A DNA stretch of 64,000 bases, from NCBI RefSeq assembly GCF_012911895.1, contig NZ_JAAXCV010000034.1:1-64000 (forward strand), read 5' to 3'. Origin of the DNA: Bacillus sp. RO3 (lineage in GTDB: Bacteria > Bacillota > Bacilli > Bacillales > Bacillaceae_B). The position numbers were made by a program, and so were the translations under genes. This document shows, piece by piece, positions 1 to 7,066 of this stretch. Each line of letters opens with the position of its first letter. Position 1 is the first letter of the stretch. The notes beneath the pieces are model-generated. The model made no database searches. It was not told the origin of the DNA and worked only from the letters and a program-made list of their open reading frames with translations.

Positions 1-324
1 GTCCCCGCTCTCCCTGAGGTCCCGGTTCGCCTTGAAGTCCCCGCTCTCCCTGAGGTCCGGGTTCGCCTTGAAGTCCTCGCTCTCCCTGAGGTCCCGGTTC
101 GCCTTGAAGTCCCCGCTCTCCCTGAGATCCCGGTTCGCCTTGAAGCCCCCGCTCTCCCTGAGGTCCCGGTTCGCCTTGAAGTCCCCGCTCTCCCTGAGAT
201 CCCGGTTCACCTTGAAGTCCCCGCTCTCCCTGAGGTCCGGGTTCACCTTGAAGCCCCCGCTCTCCCGGAGGTCCCGGTTCACCTTGAAGCCCCCGCTCAC
301 CCTGAGGTCCCGGTTCGCCTTGAG
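1..324. repeat. 36-bp tandem repeat coding for Gly-X-Y triplets
   Basis: About nine head-to-tail copies of a 36-bp unit, differing by a few substitutions (g/a in GAGAT versus GAGGT, GTCC versus GCCC). The period is exactly 12 codons and substitutions keep Gly at every third codon on the minus strand. The block is clearly more GC-rich than its surroundings. Such arrays vary in copy number by slippage or recombination. Confidence 0.9.
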
Positions 325-472
325 GACCCTGGATACGAGAAGAGCCTAATTCTTCATGAACGGCTTGGACTTCTTGTTGAAGAACGTCAGGTTCTTTGTT
401 TCTTTTTTTATCTTTTTCCCCCGTATATTTCTTTCGCTTGTCAGCCTTATTGCGATCTCTTTTAGTTGACAT
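1..472 (-). CDS. collagen-like (Gly-X-Y) surface protein, 3' part beyond window
   Basis: Read on the minus strand, an ATG at 472 opens a frame that stays open to the window edge (157 codons). The first ~47 residues are hydrophilic and Lys-rich (MSTKRDRNKADKR...), without a signal peptide. After them comes an unbroken Gly-X-Y array with the 12-residue unit GEP-GPQ-GER-GLQ. The start has a good ribosome site (AAGGTGAG) at proper spacing. Collagen-like proteins of this kind in spore formers (BclA-type) form hair-like filaments on the exosporium or outer coat. A short N-terminal head before the collagen region fits that family. The C-terminal domain lies outside the window, so class and length cannot be given. 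A sporulation-type promoter lies upstream (543-571), and coat-like genes and a glycan operon follow. Gly-X-Y repeats are certain; spore location is inferred. Confidence 0.85.
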   Translation of the reverse strand, partial: MSTKRDRNKADKRKKYTGEKDKKRNKEPDVLQQEVQAVHEELGSSRIQGPQGEPGPQGERGLQGEPGPPGERGLQGEPGPQGERGLQGEPGSQGERGLQGEPGPQGERGLQGEPGSQGERGLQGEPGPQGERGLQGEPGPQGERGLQGEPGPQGERG

Positions 473-542
473 ATTTCTCACCTTCTTCTTATATCAAGTT
501 TATTCCTATTAAACAATGAAGAATAGCTAAACAGAGTTACTA

Positions 543-571
543 TAGTCTATGAAGACAAGAGGAATATGTAT
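543..571 (-). promoter_or_regulatory. sigma-K/sigma-E-like promoter for the collagen-like gene
   Basis: Minus strand: AC, 16 bp, then CATAGACTA, an exact match to the sigma-K pattern AC-N16-CATANNNTA. The same site reads as ATA-N17-CATAGACT, close to sigma-E. It lies about 70 bp upstream of the ATG at 472. Assignment is by eye against known consensus sequences; which mother-cell sigma factor uses it cannot be decided. Confidence 0.5.
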
Positions 572-746
572 AGACAAACATCCTGAGGTGTCATAAAAAA
601 ACAATTGTCCAGTAAATTTGAGAGAACATCCTGATGAAATCTGGAAAAAGTGATCATCGATTCAACCATTAAGCCGTTTCTGAATTAGTAGAATATCTTT
701 AATCGGTCGATTATGTTCTTTCGTAATTTCAGCATTTGGCTCGGTT

Positions 747-774
747 ACAAAAGTATATTTATTTCCATACACTA
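747..774 (+). promoter_or_regulatory. sigma-K/sigma-E-like promoter for the kinase-like gene
   Basis: AC at 747-748, 17 bp, then CATACACTA at 766-774. The -10 matches both the sigma-K (CATANNNTA) and sigma-E (CATACANT) patterns. It lies 40 bp upstream of the GTG start at 814. Confidence 0.5.
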
Positions 775-813
775 TAGAAAAAGTAACAACTACTTTTTAA
801 GGAGTGAAGACCG

Positions 814-1368
814 GTGGAAAATCTTTTCGCAGGAAAGAAGAAAATTTCAAAGAAAGAATTAGCAGCTTATGCGATGATCGGGGATGGGAAAGACGGCGAG
901 ATTTACAAGGTTGCTGAAGATAAAGTTTTAAAATACTTTTTTAGAGAAGAAACACACGAACGGGAATTGGAAGCGATGAAAATTGGGCAGGCCTCACCCA
1001 TTATGCCCCGCCTTTACGAGTTCGGTGACAATTACATTGTAATGGAATTTGTTAAAGGAATATCTCTTGCCCGCCATATGAAACGACAAGGCCATATCGA
1101 TGAGGACATGACCAAAAAGATTTTATTTGTGTTGGGAGAATTTAAGAGATTAGGTTTCACCAGGTGGGATACGGAGGTTCGTCATATGTTAATGAATGAA
1201 GAAGGCGAATTCAAAGTGATTGATCATAAGAGGGCGTTCACATCAGATTCTCCCGTACCAACGAAGCTTTTAAAAGGGATGAAGAAGTTTGGTTTAACCG
1301 GCGAGTTCCTGGGTCATGTTAAGACACTGGACCCCGATCTCCATAATGCCTGGAAAAAACTTAAGTAG
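814..1368 (+). CDS. small protein-kinase-fold protein (YrzF/YbdM-like)
   Basis: 184 residues from a GTG start, with AAGGAG at 799-804. The frame shows a reduced kinase fold: glycine-rich loop IGDGKDGEIYKV near residue 22, a lysine in VLKYF near 40, an alpha-C glutamate in ERELEAM, hinge IVMEF, a catalytic-loop-like WDTEVRHMLM near 120, and VIDHKRAF in place of DFG. The catalytic Asp seems kept (WD), but the residue five positions on, usually Asn, is His. It resembles the short kinase-like proteins YrzF/YbdM of Bacillus; that link is from memory. It sits between the collagen-like gene and the repeated-domain proteins and has a sporulation-type promoter, so a role in spore-surface phosphorylation (compare CotH) is possible but inferred. 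Confidence 0.65.
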   Translation: MENLFAGKKKISKKELAAYAMIGDGKDGEIYKVAEDKVLKYFFREETHERELEAMKIGQASPIMPRLYEFGDNYIVMEFVKGISLARHMKRQGHIDEDMTKKILFVLGEFKRLGFTRWDTEVRHMLMNEEGEFKVIDHKRAFTSDSPVPTKLLKGMKKFGLTGEFLGHVKTLDPDLHNAWKKLK

Positions 1369-1490
1369 TTTCCGTTTCTGTACCATTTCGTTCCACTAAA
1401 AAATATCTTAAATAAGAAAACGTCCTTTCCTTTCATACATACCGGGAAGAACGTTTTCAATAAATTGGTTGGACATGCCTAGGACCATAT

Positions 1491-1523
1491 AAAAAGGTAG
1501 TACTTTTCATAAAGAGTACTACC
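1491..1523 (-). terminator. intrinsic terminator after the 62-aa gene
   Basis: Minus strand: stem GGTAGTACT / AGTACTACC around a short loop, followed by TTTTT. It lies just beyond the stop codon at 1534. Confidence 0.75.
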
Positions 1524-1533
1524 TCAATCAGAA

Positions 1534-1722
1534 TTAAACTTTTTTCACCGTTACCTGATCCAAGTGCGTAAATAAAACGTCCCCATCACCATTAGACCAA
1601 ACTAAGAAGTGATCTTCCGCTTTAATGAATGTTCCGTCGCAGTCTATTTTATCTGCTCCGGATAGGACTTCGATTTTATCACCAAGCTTTAGTACTTTAT
1701 TAAGTTTATCTGAAAAACCCAT
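1534..1722 (-). CDS. small acidic protein made of the shared LGD-W domain (copy A)
   Basis: 62 residues, ATG start with a strong AAGGAGGAGG site. The whole protein is one copy of a domain found four times in this window: helix LNKVLKLGDK, strand KIEVLSG, GTF, then FLVWSNGDGDV and a final VTVKKV. The predicted pattern of short strands around Gly and Trp suggests a small beta barrel of the SH3/Sm kind, a shape also used in coat-associated domains such as DUF2642; this fold is a guess. No signal peptide or membrane segment. It has its own terminator. Function unknown; the neighbours suggest a spore-surface component. Confidence 0.7.
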   Translation of the reverse strand: MGFSDKLNKVLKLGDKIEVLSGADKIDCDGTFIKAEDHFLVWSNGDGDVLFTHLDQVTVKKV

Positions 1723-1826
1723 AATGCCTCCTCCTTTCTTTACCGTGATACATTAGTCTATATATTTATATTAAATAAATCAGAATTTGATAGGGCTTTT
1801 ACCTATCATTTCGTTTTTTTAGAAAA

Positions 1827-1858
1827 GAAAAATGACTGGAGAGCTTCCAGTCATTTTT
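1827..1858 (-). terminator. intrinsic terminator after the 68-aa gene
   Basis: Stem ATGACTGGA / TCCAGTCAT with a 5-base loop. T-rich sequence follows on both strands, so it could act both ways; by position it serves the minus-strand gene ending at 1880. Confidence 0.8.
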
Positions 1859-1879
1859 GCTTTTATTAAATAATGTTGA

Positions 1880-2086
1880 CTATACTTTACGTACAGTTAC
1901 ATTATTTAAATTGGAAGTGTTCATATGGCCGTCGTCGTCAGCCCAAACAACGAAGTTATCACTTGCATAGACAAATGAACCCTCTTCGATTTGTTCGTCA
2001 CCAGATAGGACTTCGATTTTATCACCTAGAGCTAAAATTTTATTAAGAAAATCTGCCATACTTCCATCGTTGAATAAATGAGACAT
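1880..2086 (-). CDS. small acidic protein made of the shared LGD-W domain (copy B)
   Basis: 68 residues, ATG start with AAGGAGG. After a 12-residue head it repeats the domain of the neighbouring 62-aa protein: FLNKILALGDKIEVLSG, GSF, FVVWADDDGH, VTVRKV. It is a tandem paralogue of that protein but diverged in the middle. Strongly acidic. A sigma-K-like promoter (2114-2141) precedes it and a terminator follows, so it is probably a monocistronic late sporulation gene. No function is known to me; structural protein of the coat or outer layer is an inference. Confidence 0.7.
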   Translation of the reverse strand: MSHLFNDGSMADFLNKILALGDKIEVLSGDEQIEEGSFVYASDNFVVWADDDGHMNTSNLNNVTVRKV

Positions 2087-2113
2087 AATGTTTCCTCCTT
2101 TCGGTATTTACTC

Positions 2114-2141
2114 TATTTTTATGCTGAACCGAAAAATACGT
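2114..2141 (-). promoter_or_regulatory. sigma-K-like promoter for the 68-aa gene
   Basis: Minus strand: AC, exactly 16 bp, then CATAAAAATA (one extra base against CATANNNTA). Spacing and the CATA core agree with the sites at 543 and 3362. Confidence 0.4.
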
Positions 2142-2198
2142 TAAGGCAGATAACTAGATTTCAAAAAAATTTTTGTATTTGGTCATTTACTAGAGTAA

Positions 2199-3320
2199 TT
2201 AATCTTTATTCTCATCAGGCATAGAGTTCGTTGACGAAAGATCAGAGTCCATTTTCAAAGAATCCTCTTCTAGAAAGAACAAGGTTTCATCTTTGTTAAC
2301 AGATAAGGTATCGTCTTCAGAAAGCTCTGTCCGTTCATCTTCATTTGAAGTCTCTGTCAGTTCATTTTCACCAGAAGCCTCTTCAGTCCGTTCGTCCTCA
2401 TCTTCCCATGCATCCTGCTCCATTGTTGGATCCAGGCTATCATCGTTTATAACTTCCACTGTGTCAGCAGCATATTCTGTTGATAATTCATCACTTTCTG
2501 TCTCTGAGTCCATTTCCCCTAAAGGTTCCTCCACAACTGATTCGGATATCACAGCTCCTGAAACACTTTCAAGGAGGTTCTCTTCAGTAGCCGCTTCACT
2601 TTCCAGCAATTCAGTGTCCTCTGAATCTAGATGAACATCCAGTGTTACTACGGATGCACTTTCATCAGAATGTTCTTCTTTCTCAAGTTTTACGAAGTTC
2701 AGGACTTCTTCATTTACACTACGTTCATCTTTTCTTTCCTTCTTGCTTCCTTCTTTTTTTCTTGAACCCTTTTCTTTCTTATCTTTTGAACCTGACTTTT
2801 TCTCTTTCTTCTTATCCCTATGGTGATCTCCTTTATGTTTCTTACTTTTATCATTTTCTTTCTTTTTTCTCTTATGTTTGGAACCGATTTTCCTGACACT
2901 AATCGGGCCGCATAAATCTGTGAAATTGACATTTGCTTCATGATCCATCCAGACCAGAATATTGTCATAAGCTCCTACAAAAGTTCCTCCACAGCCAATC
3001 AACTCATCCTCGTTTAATACTTCAAGATGATCACCCAACTGGAATATTGTATTCAATACCTCGTCAATGGATTGACATGGAATCCGGTCAAAGTCCGGTT
3101 TTTTGCAATGATCAGGTTTGCATTCATGATGATCATGGGGGTCTCCTTCACAATACTCATCCGTTTCGTGAGGATCTCCTACGCATAACTCTTCTTGTTC
3201 ATCAGGGTCCCCTATACACAGCTCATCTTGCTCATCAGGATCTCCTTCGCAATGCTCATCATCGTCGTAATGATCGCTGTCACTTTTCGAGAAATCATCA
3301 TACTCAAACTCATCAACCAT
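2199..3320 (-). CDS. polyampholyte protein with embedded LGD-W domain
   Basis: 373 residues from the ATG at 3320. A GTG at 3332 is in frame, but the AAAGGAG site would overlap it, so the ATG is preferred. Order: (1) residues 1-75, acidic repeats of the type GDPDEQDELC, with Cys, His and Asp/Glu, a possible metal-binding tract; (2) about 85-145, a copy of the shared domain (LGDHLEVL, GTF, ILVWMD, ISVRKI); (3) about 150-205, a Lys/Glu/Arg/Ser tract (KKKENDKSKK...); (4) about 210-373, a Ser/Thr/Glu/Asp-rich acidic tail. Such alternating charge blocks resemble coat proteins like CotB and CotG in style. No signal peptide. Probably a structural spore-surface protein; the exact role is unknown. Confidence 0.7.
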   Translation of the reverse strand: MVDEFEYDDFSKSDSDHYDDDEHCEGDPDEQDELCIGDPDEQEELCVGDPHETDEYCEGDPHDHHECKPDHCKKPDFDRIPCQSIDEVLNTIFQLGDHLEVLNEDELIGCGGTFVGAYDNILVWMDHEANVNFTDLCGPISVRKIGSKHKRKKKENDKSKKHKGDHHRDKKKEKKSGSKDKKEKGSRKKEGSKKERKDERSVNEEVLNFVKLEKEEHSDESASVVTLDVHLDSEDTELLESEAATEENLLESVSGAVISESVVEEPLGEMDSETESDELSTEYAADTVEVINDDSLDPTMEQDAWEDEDERTEEASGENELTETSNEDERTELSEDDTLSVNKDETLFFLEEDSLKMDSDLSSTNSMPDENKD

Positions 3321-3361
3321 ATGTGTTCCCACTCCTTTACAATTTGTCTACAATTCATTAT

Positions 3362-3390
3362 CAATATATGTAGGTGAAAAAGGAATGTAT
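3362..3390 (-). promoter_or_regulatory. sigma-E/sigma-K-like promoter for the polyampholyte gene
   Basis: Minus strand: ATAC followed by a 16-bp spacer and CATATATTG. It reads as ATA-N17-CATATATT (sigma-E type) or AC-N16-CATA (sigma-K type). The ATAC plus ATTCCT stretch is shared with the site at 543-571. Confidence 0.45.
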
Positions 3391-3483
3391 AGCCTATTTT
3401 GTGGTATAACCCCAAAATTTGAATCACTCTGTCAGGGCTTTTGAATAGATTATCAATAGATACAGAGACATGGAGTGAAGCTC

Positions 3484-4980
3484 ATGCCCAATTGTTGTCT
3501 TTTTATAAATGAATACATTTTGCCAAGGATTTTTTCCTCCTTTTATTACGATGATCTTCTGGTCCCTTGTCACAATCAATCCATCTTCGTGAGCTATCAT
3601 GCTGTCAAAAAAACAAACGTGAATGCTAATGAAGAATTACAGCAACATCCGGCATATGTTAATTCAACACAAGTATCTCACATCATTAGTCATATGATGA
3701 GCAGTCTTGACCAATCAACTGATTATCATGAAGTATGCGACCGACCTACATTCGATCTCACTCTTGAATCAGAAGAACAGCAGCCGAGCATGATACTTTC
3801 TCGAATTAAGCCACGAAGGCATAAACGATCGCAAAAATCTCCTTTCCATCTATCGAGAGGGATATCCTCATCAGAAAGAATCAACTATATAGATCACAGC
3901 AAAACTCTTTCCAAATCAAGTTATCAAGCGAACTCGCCGCCTGACATACAACCTTTACAAAAGGCAGAAGACCTGGAGAATCCGCTCAAAGCAGAACGTT
4001 CAAAAGATATTCAGCAGAATACCTATTCAGACAAACATCATACACTGGACAGCAGTGAACCCACGATTGGAAAACATAAGAATCAAAAAAAACATAATCT
4101 ATCACCTAAAGAATCACACTTTCCTTCAAGCTCACCTTTTAAAAGCACGCCAATAACTGATGATGACTCTAAAAAAACGGGTGAAATAGATAATGAACTC
4201 AGACCGTCCAATCTGCGCGATGACATTAAACAGGCAGATACTCTTAAGAAAAAGACAGACCCACCTTTTAGAAAGAAAGACATCCAGTCAAAAGAATGCG
4301 TGAAGAACATAACAGAAACTGAGCCATCTACTGATGTTGACATCCGAGAATCAAACCTGGCAGCAGACAAAGTGAGATATCAACTCCTTCGCACTGATTG
4401 GAGACCTGCAAAAATCGTAAATCGCGATAGAAAGGGTACTTCAGGCTTCGAATTCCACATCCTTCGATCAAATGCAGAATCAAAAAAGGTAAAACAGGAT
4501 GTCAACCAGACAGAGGAGTCATCAAAAAAAATGGATTTAAGCAAAACAGACTTCACTACACTTCCTAAAAATGAGAGGTTTACTAGTTTACATTCAATCA
4601 CATCTGCTGAAAAAAAATTAAAATTGAAACGACCTGATAGCGCAACTGGAAAATCCATTAGTGATAACCGCCCTGATAGCCTAAAGTTGAACCCGCTAAA
4701 AACATTGGAAAGCGGAAAGCTCCAACAAAGAAAACAGCAAAGAAATGAGCATCCGGTCTCGCTTCCTTCCCAATCAGTGAATACGATGGCGATTTTGAAT
4801 AAATATTTCACACTCGGTGACAAAATCAACGTATTTTCAGGAAATAATCTACTTGATGAAAAAGGAACTTTTTTGACTGCAGGACCTGATTTCTTTATTT
4901 GGATCGATGGGGATGGATATGTAAGATTACAAATCATCAGCGGTGGGATCAGCATTACTCAAAAAAAGAAGAAGAAATAA
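3484..4980 (+). CDS. long basic low-complexity protein with C-terminal LGD-W domain
   Basis: 498 residues. A GTG at 3475 is in frame but overlaps the GGAG site, so the ATG at 3484 (8 bases after GGAG) is preferred. The first ~40 residues are hydrophobic and Cys-containing (MPNCCLFINEYILPR...). Residues ~100-430 are hydrophilic, rich in Lys, Ser, Asp and Glu, and probably unstructured. The last ~58 residues are the fourth copy of the shared domain (LGDKINVFSG, GTF, FFIWIDGDGYV, ISITQ), ending in a run of lysines. It runs divergently from the polyampholyte gene and ends in a hairpin (4981-5015). It has the look of a coat scaffold protein; no homologue recognised. Confidence 0.65.
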   Translation: MPNCCLFINEYILPRIFSSFYYDDLLVPCHNQSIFVSYHAVKKTNVNANEELQQHPAYVNSTQVSHIISHMMSSLDQSTDYHEVCDRPTFDLTLESEEQQPSMILSRIKPRRHKRSQKSPFHLSRGISSSERINYIDHSKTLSKSSYQANSPPDIQPLQKAEDLENPLKAERSKDIQQNTYSDKHHTLDSSEPTIGKHKNQKKHNLSPKESHFPSSSPFKSTPITDDDSKKTGEIDNELRPSNLRDDIKQADTLKKKTDPPFRKKDIQSKECVKNITETEPSTDVDIRESNLAADKVRYQLLRTDWRPAKIVNRDRKGTSGFEFHILRSNAESKKVKQDVNQTEESSKKMDLSKTDFTTLPKNERFTSLHSITSAEKKLKLKRPDSATGKSISDNRPDSLKLNPLKTLESGKLQQRKQQRNEHPVSLPSQSVNTMAILNKYFTLGDKINVFSGNNLLDEKGTFLTAGPDFFIWIDGDGYVRLQIISGGISITQKKKKK

Positions 4981-5015
4981 GAAACAGACTTTAGCCCTGT
5001 GCTAGTGTCTGTTTC
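4981..5015 (+). terminator. hairpin directly after the 498-aa gene
   Basis: Perfect 9-bp stem GAAACAGAC / GTCTGTTTC starting at the base after the stop codon. No U-run follows, so it may be a weak terminator or an RNA-stabilising hairpin. Confidence 0.45.
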
Positions 5016-5072
5016 GACTCTATATAAGGATACATATAGTAATGTAATAGATATATAAATGGGGTGAAGGGA

Positions 5073-5729
5073 ATGAAAGAAACTGTATTGGTCATAGCAG
5101 CACATCCGGATGATGAACTACTCGGTACGGCAGGAACACTAAAAAGACTAGTAGATCAAGGAAATAGAGTGGTCTCGATCATTACAGCAAATGGAAGGAA
5201 AGAAGAAGCCCATCATATTCAACAGCTTGCCAGGAAAGCTAATAAAGAAATAGGGATTAAAGAAGTCATTTTCCTGGAGCATCCTAATCTTGAACTGGAA
5301 ATGATGCCTCTTCATCTTTTCACAAAAGAAATAGAAAAATTAATTGATATTTACCGACCAACCCAAATTTTTACCCATCATTACGGAGATGTGAATCGTG
5401 ATCATCAAATCACCTTTCAAGCCGTCTTAACAGCAGTCCGGCCTGTACCGACCAATCAACCGATTGAATTGATCACCTTTGAAACGGTCTCGTCCAGCGA
5501 ATGGAATACACAGACAAATGACAAACAATTCAAACCCAATTATTATGTAGACATTTCAGAAGTGATTGATGATAAACTGGCTTCTTTAAAACATTATGAT
5601 GTAGAAATGAGGGACTTCCCTCACCCAAGGTCTTATGAGGGAATCAAACATTTGGCAAGTGTAAGGGGCATGACGGTTGGGGTCCGTTATGCAGAGGCAT
5701 TTGAAGTTATTAGGAGGGTCTGGAAATGA
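5073..5729 (+). CDS. PIG-L family (GlcNAc-type) N-deacetylase
   Basis: 218 residues from the ATG at 5073 (GGGGTG site 6 bases before; the in-frame GTG at 5064 lies inside that site). The N-terminal motif AHPDDE, the zinc-binding signature of PIG-L/LmbE enzymes, is at about residues 11-16. A second histidine motif (THHYGDVNRDHQ) is near 107-118. Family members remove N-acetyl groups from sugars such as GlcNAc in GlcNAc-PI, mycothiol or bacillithiol precursors and lincosamides. Here it is the first gene of a six-gene operon with glycosyltransferases and an epimerase, so an N-acetyl sugar of a surface glycan is the likely substrate; bacillithiol synthesis (BshB) is less likely in this context. 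Its stop overlaps the next start (ATGA). Confidence 0.8.
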   Translation: MKETVLVIAAHPDDELLGTAGTLKRLVDQGNRVVSIITANGRKEEAHHIQQLARKANKEIGIKEVIFLEHPNLELEMMPLHLFTKEIEKLIDIYRPTQIFTHHYGDVNRDHQITFQAVLTAVRPVPTNQPIELITFETVSSSEWNTQTNDKQFKPNYYVDISEVIDDKLASLKHYDVEMRDFPHPRSYEGIKHLASVRGMTVGVRYAEAFEVIRRVWK

Positions 5730-7066
5730 AGGAACTATATTTCCCCTATCCTTACGTAGTATCTGCCCTAGACAACTATTACGGGATAAAAGCAAAGACA
5801 ATTACGACAAAATTAAAGGACTCCGACAAGGGGTCTAAACGCAGGAAGAAAGACCGTAAGAAGAAAAGCAAATCTGAAAAAACGAAGCGAAAAACAGACA
5901 ATAAGAAACTTTCCATTCTGATTGCAACTTTTTGGGACTATCCCCATACGGGCGGTTTATCCAACTACATTACAAGCATGCGTGATGGTCTGCGTGCTTT
6001 AGGTCATAAAGTTGATATCATTTCTCCAAATCAGTTTTCTCAAAGCAAAGTGGAAAAATTGCGGGAAGTTGTTGTTCCCGAACTAAAGAACTTTTTTCAA
6101 AATAGGTATGGAACGTATACGAGTAAGATCATTCAGAGCTGCCGACTCCTCTATATTTATGAGCAGATGATGAAAACAATTAAATTGGAAAAATACGACA
6201 TTCTTCATGCTCAGGATTTATTTACAGCCAACATTTTAGGAAGATTTAACGAACATCTAAATAAGCCGCTTCTATTTACCCCCCACGGCATGTTTACTCT
6301 AAGCCGTGTAAAGTTCAACCGGATTGAAAAAGGATCTGAAGAAGAGGTGTACTACAAAGAAATAGAAAAGAAGGCGATTGACTATGCAACCCATCTGGTG
6401 ATTTTGAGTGACTCTTTCCGTGATCCATTGAGATCACTTGGTGCGAATCCTGCCAAGATGACGACCATTAATACAGGAATTGATTTTAAATCAATGGCGC
6501 GAGTCGAGAAAAAAGGAAAGGTTGTCATTTCATGTATTGCCAGACTTGGTCCAAGAAAAGGACATTCCGATTTATTTAATGCCCTTTCCCGGATAAAGAC
6601 TGTAAGTCATGATATAGAAGTCCAAATTGTCGGAGACGGGGAAATGCGGGAAACACTCGAAGCTCAAGTTCAATCTTTAAGACTGTCAAACGTCCGATTC
6701 TTAGGTAAACGAGATGATATCCCTGCTATTTTAAGCAAAACGGATATTTTTGTTCTGCCAACTATCAATGACAATTTACCGATATCAATCATAGAAGCCA
6801 TGCATAGCGGTTCTGCCATACTTACAACCGATTGTGGCGGCATCACGGAAATCATCCATCATAATGATACAGGCATCATTGTACAACCTGGAAATGTCAG
6901 TCAGTTGGCCAACCACCTCAAACACTTGATTACAAATGAGCCGCTACGGAGGAAACTGGGCAGCAACGCTTCTCTATATGCCAGAAAACATCTCACTCGT
7001 GAAGCTATGATTGGGAAGATTGTTGAGACTTACCAAAGTCTATTCGTTTCAGGAGGGGAAATATGA
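5726..7066 (+). CDS. GT4 family glycosyltransferase (CotSA/YtcC-like), copy 1
   Basis: 446 residues. It starts inside the stop of the deacetylase gene (ATGA), which implies translational coupling. Residues 1-25 (YFPYPYVVSALDNYYGIK) resemble the N-terminus of the second glycosyltransferase in this operon. Then comes a very basic linker (~30-70). The GT-B fold follows: N-terminal YPHTGGLSNY near 80, acceptor-side domain, and a C-terminal Rossmann domain with RLGPRKGH and the nucleotide-sugar site around SIIEAMHSG. Group-1 enzymes transfer sugars from UDP/GDP donors with retention. In B. subtilis, relatives (CotSA, YtcC) work on the spore coat; this context matches. Donor and acceptor unknown. 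Confidence 0.85.
   Translation: MKELYFPYPYVVSALDNYYGIKAKTITTKLKDSDKGSKRRKKDRKKKSKSEKTKRKTDNKKLSILIATFWDYPHTGGLSNYITSMRDGLRALGHKVDIISPNQFSQSKVEKLREVVVPELKNFFQNRYGTYTSKIIQSCRLLYIYEQMMKTIKLEKYDILHAQDLFTANILGRFNEHLNKPLLFTPHGMFTLSRVKFNRIEKGSEEEVYYKEIEKKAIDYATHLVILSDSFRDPLRSLGANPAKMTTINTGIDFKSMARVEKKGKVVISCIARLGPRKGHSDLFNALSRIKTVSHDIEVQIVGDGEMRETLEAQVQSLRLSNVRFLGKRDDIPAILSKTDIFVLPTINDNLPISIIEAMHSGSAILTTDCGGITEIIHHNDTGIIVQPGNVSQLANHLKHLITNEPLRRKLGSNASLYARKHLTREAMIGKIVETYQSLFVSGGEI

Larger units (their letters stand above)
473..813. other. intergenic region between divergent sporulation-type promoters
   Basis: No credible gene is seen in these 340 bases. The stretch holds the two divergent promoter-like sites (543-571 minus, 747-774 plus) and AT-rich sequence between them. 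Confidence 0.6.

Noticed and set aside
1-324. Regular 36-bp repeats that could suggest a CRISPR array
   Set aside because: The units are directly adjacent with no spacers and code Gly-X-Y triplets in one frame; this is a collagen-like coding repeat.
32-349. Plus-strand open frame of 105 codons (repetitive Leu/Arg/Ser/Lys)
   Set aside because: Mirror of the collagen-like gene on the other strand; no ribosome site and no collagen periodicity.
2293-2896. Plus-strand Ser-rich and hydrophobic frames
   Set aside because: Shadows of the Glu/Lys-rich tracts of the minus-strand polyampholyte gene; no start signals.
4083-4955. Minus-strand frames of 95 and 191 codons
   Set aside because: Opposite to the long low-complexity gene at 3484-4980, without ribosome sites.
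5033-5041. CATATAGTA as sigma-K -10 for the glycan operon
   Set aside because: The -10 matches, but the nearest AC is only 14 bp upstream instead of 16-17 and no ATA is in place for sigma-E; too weak to list as a promoter.
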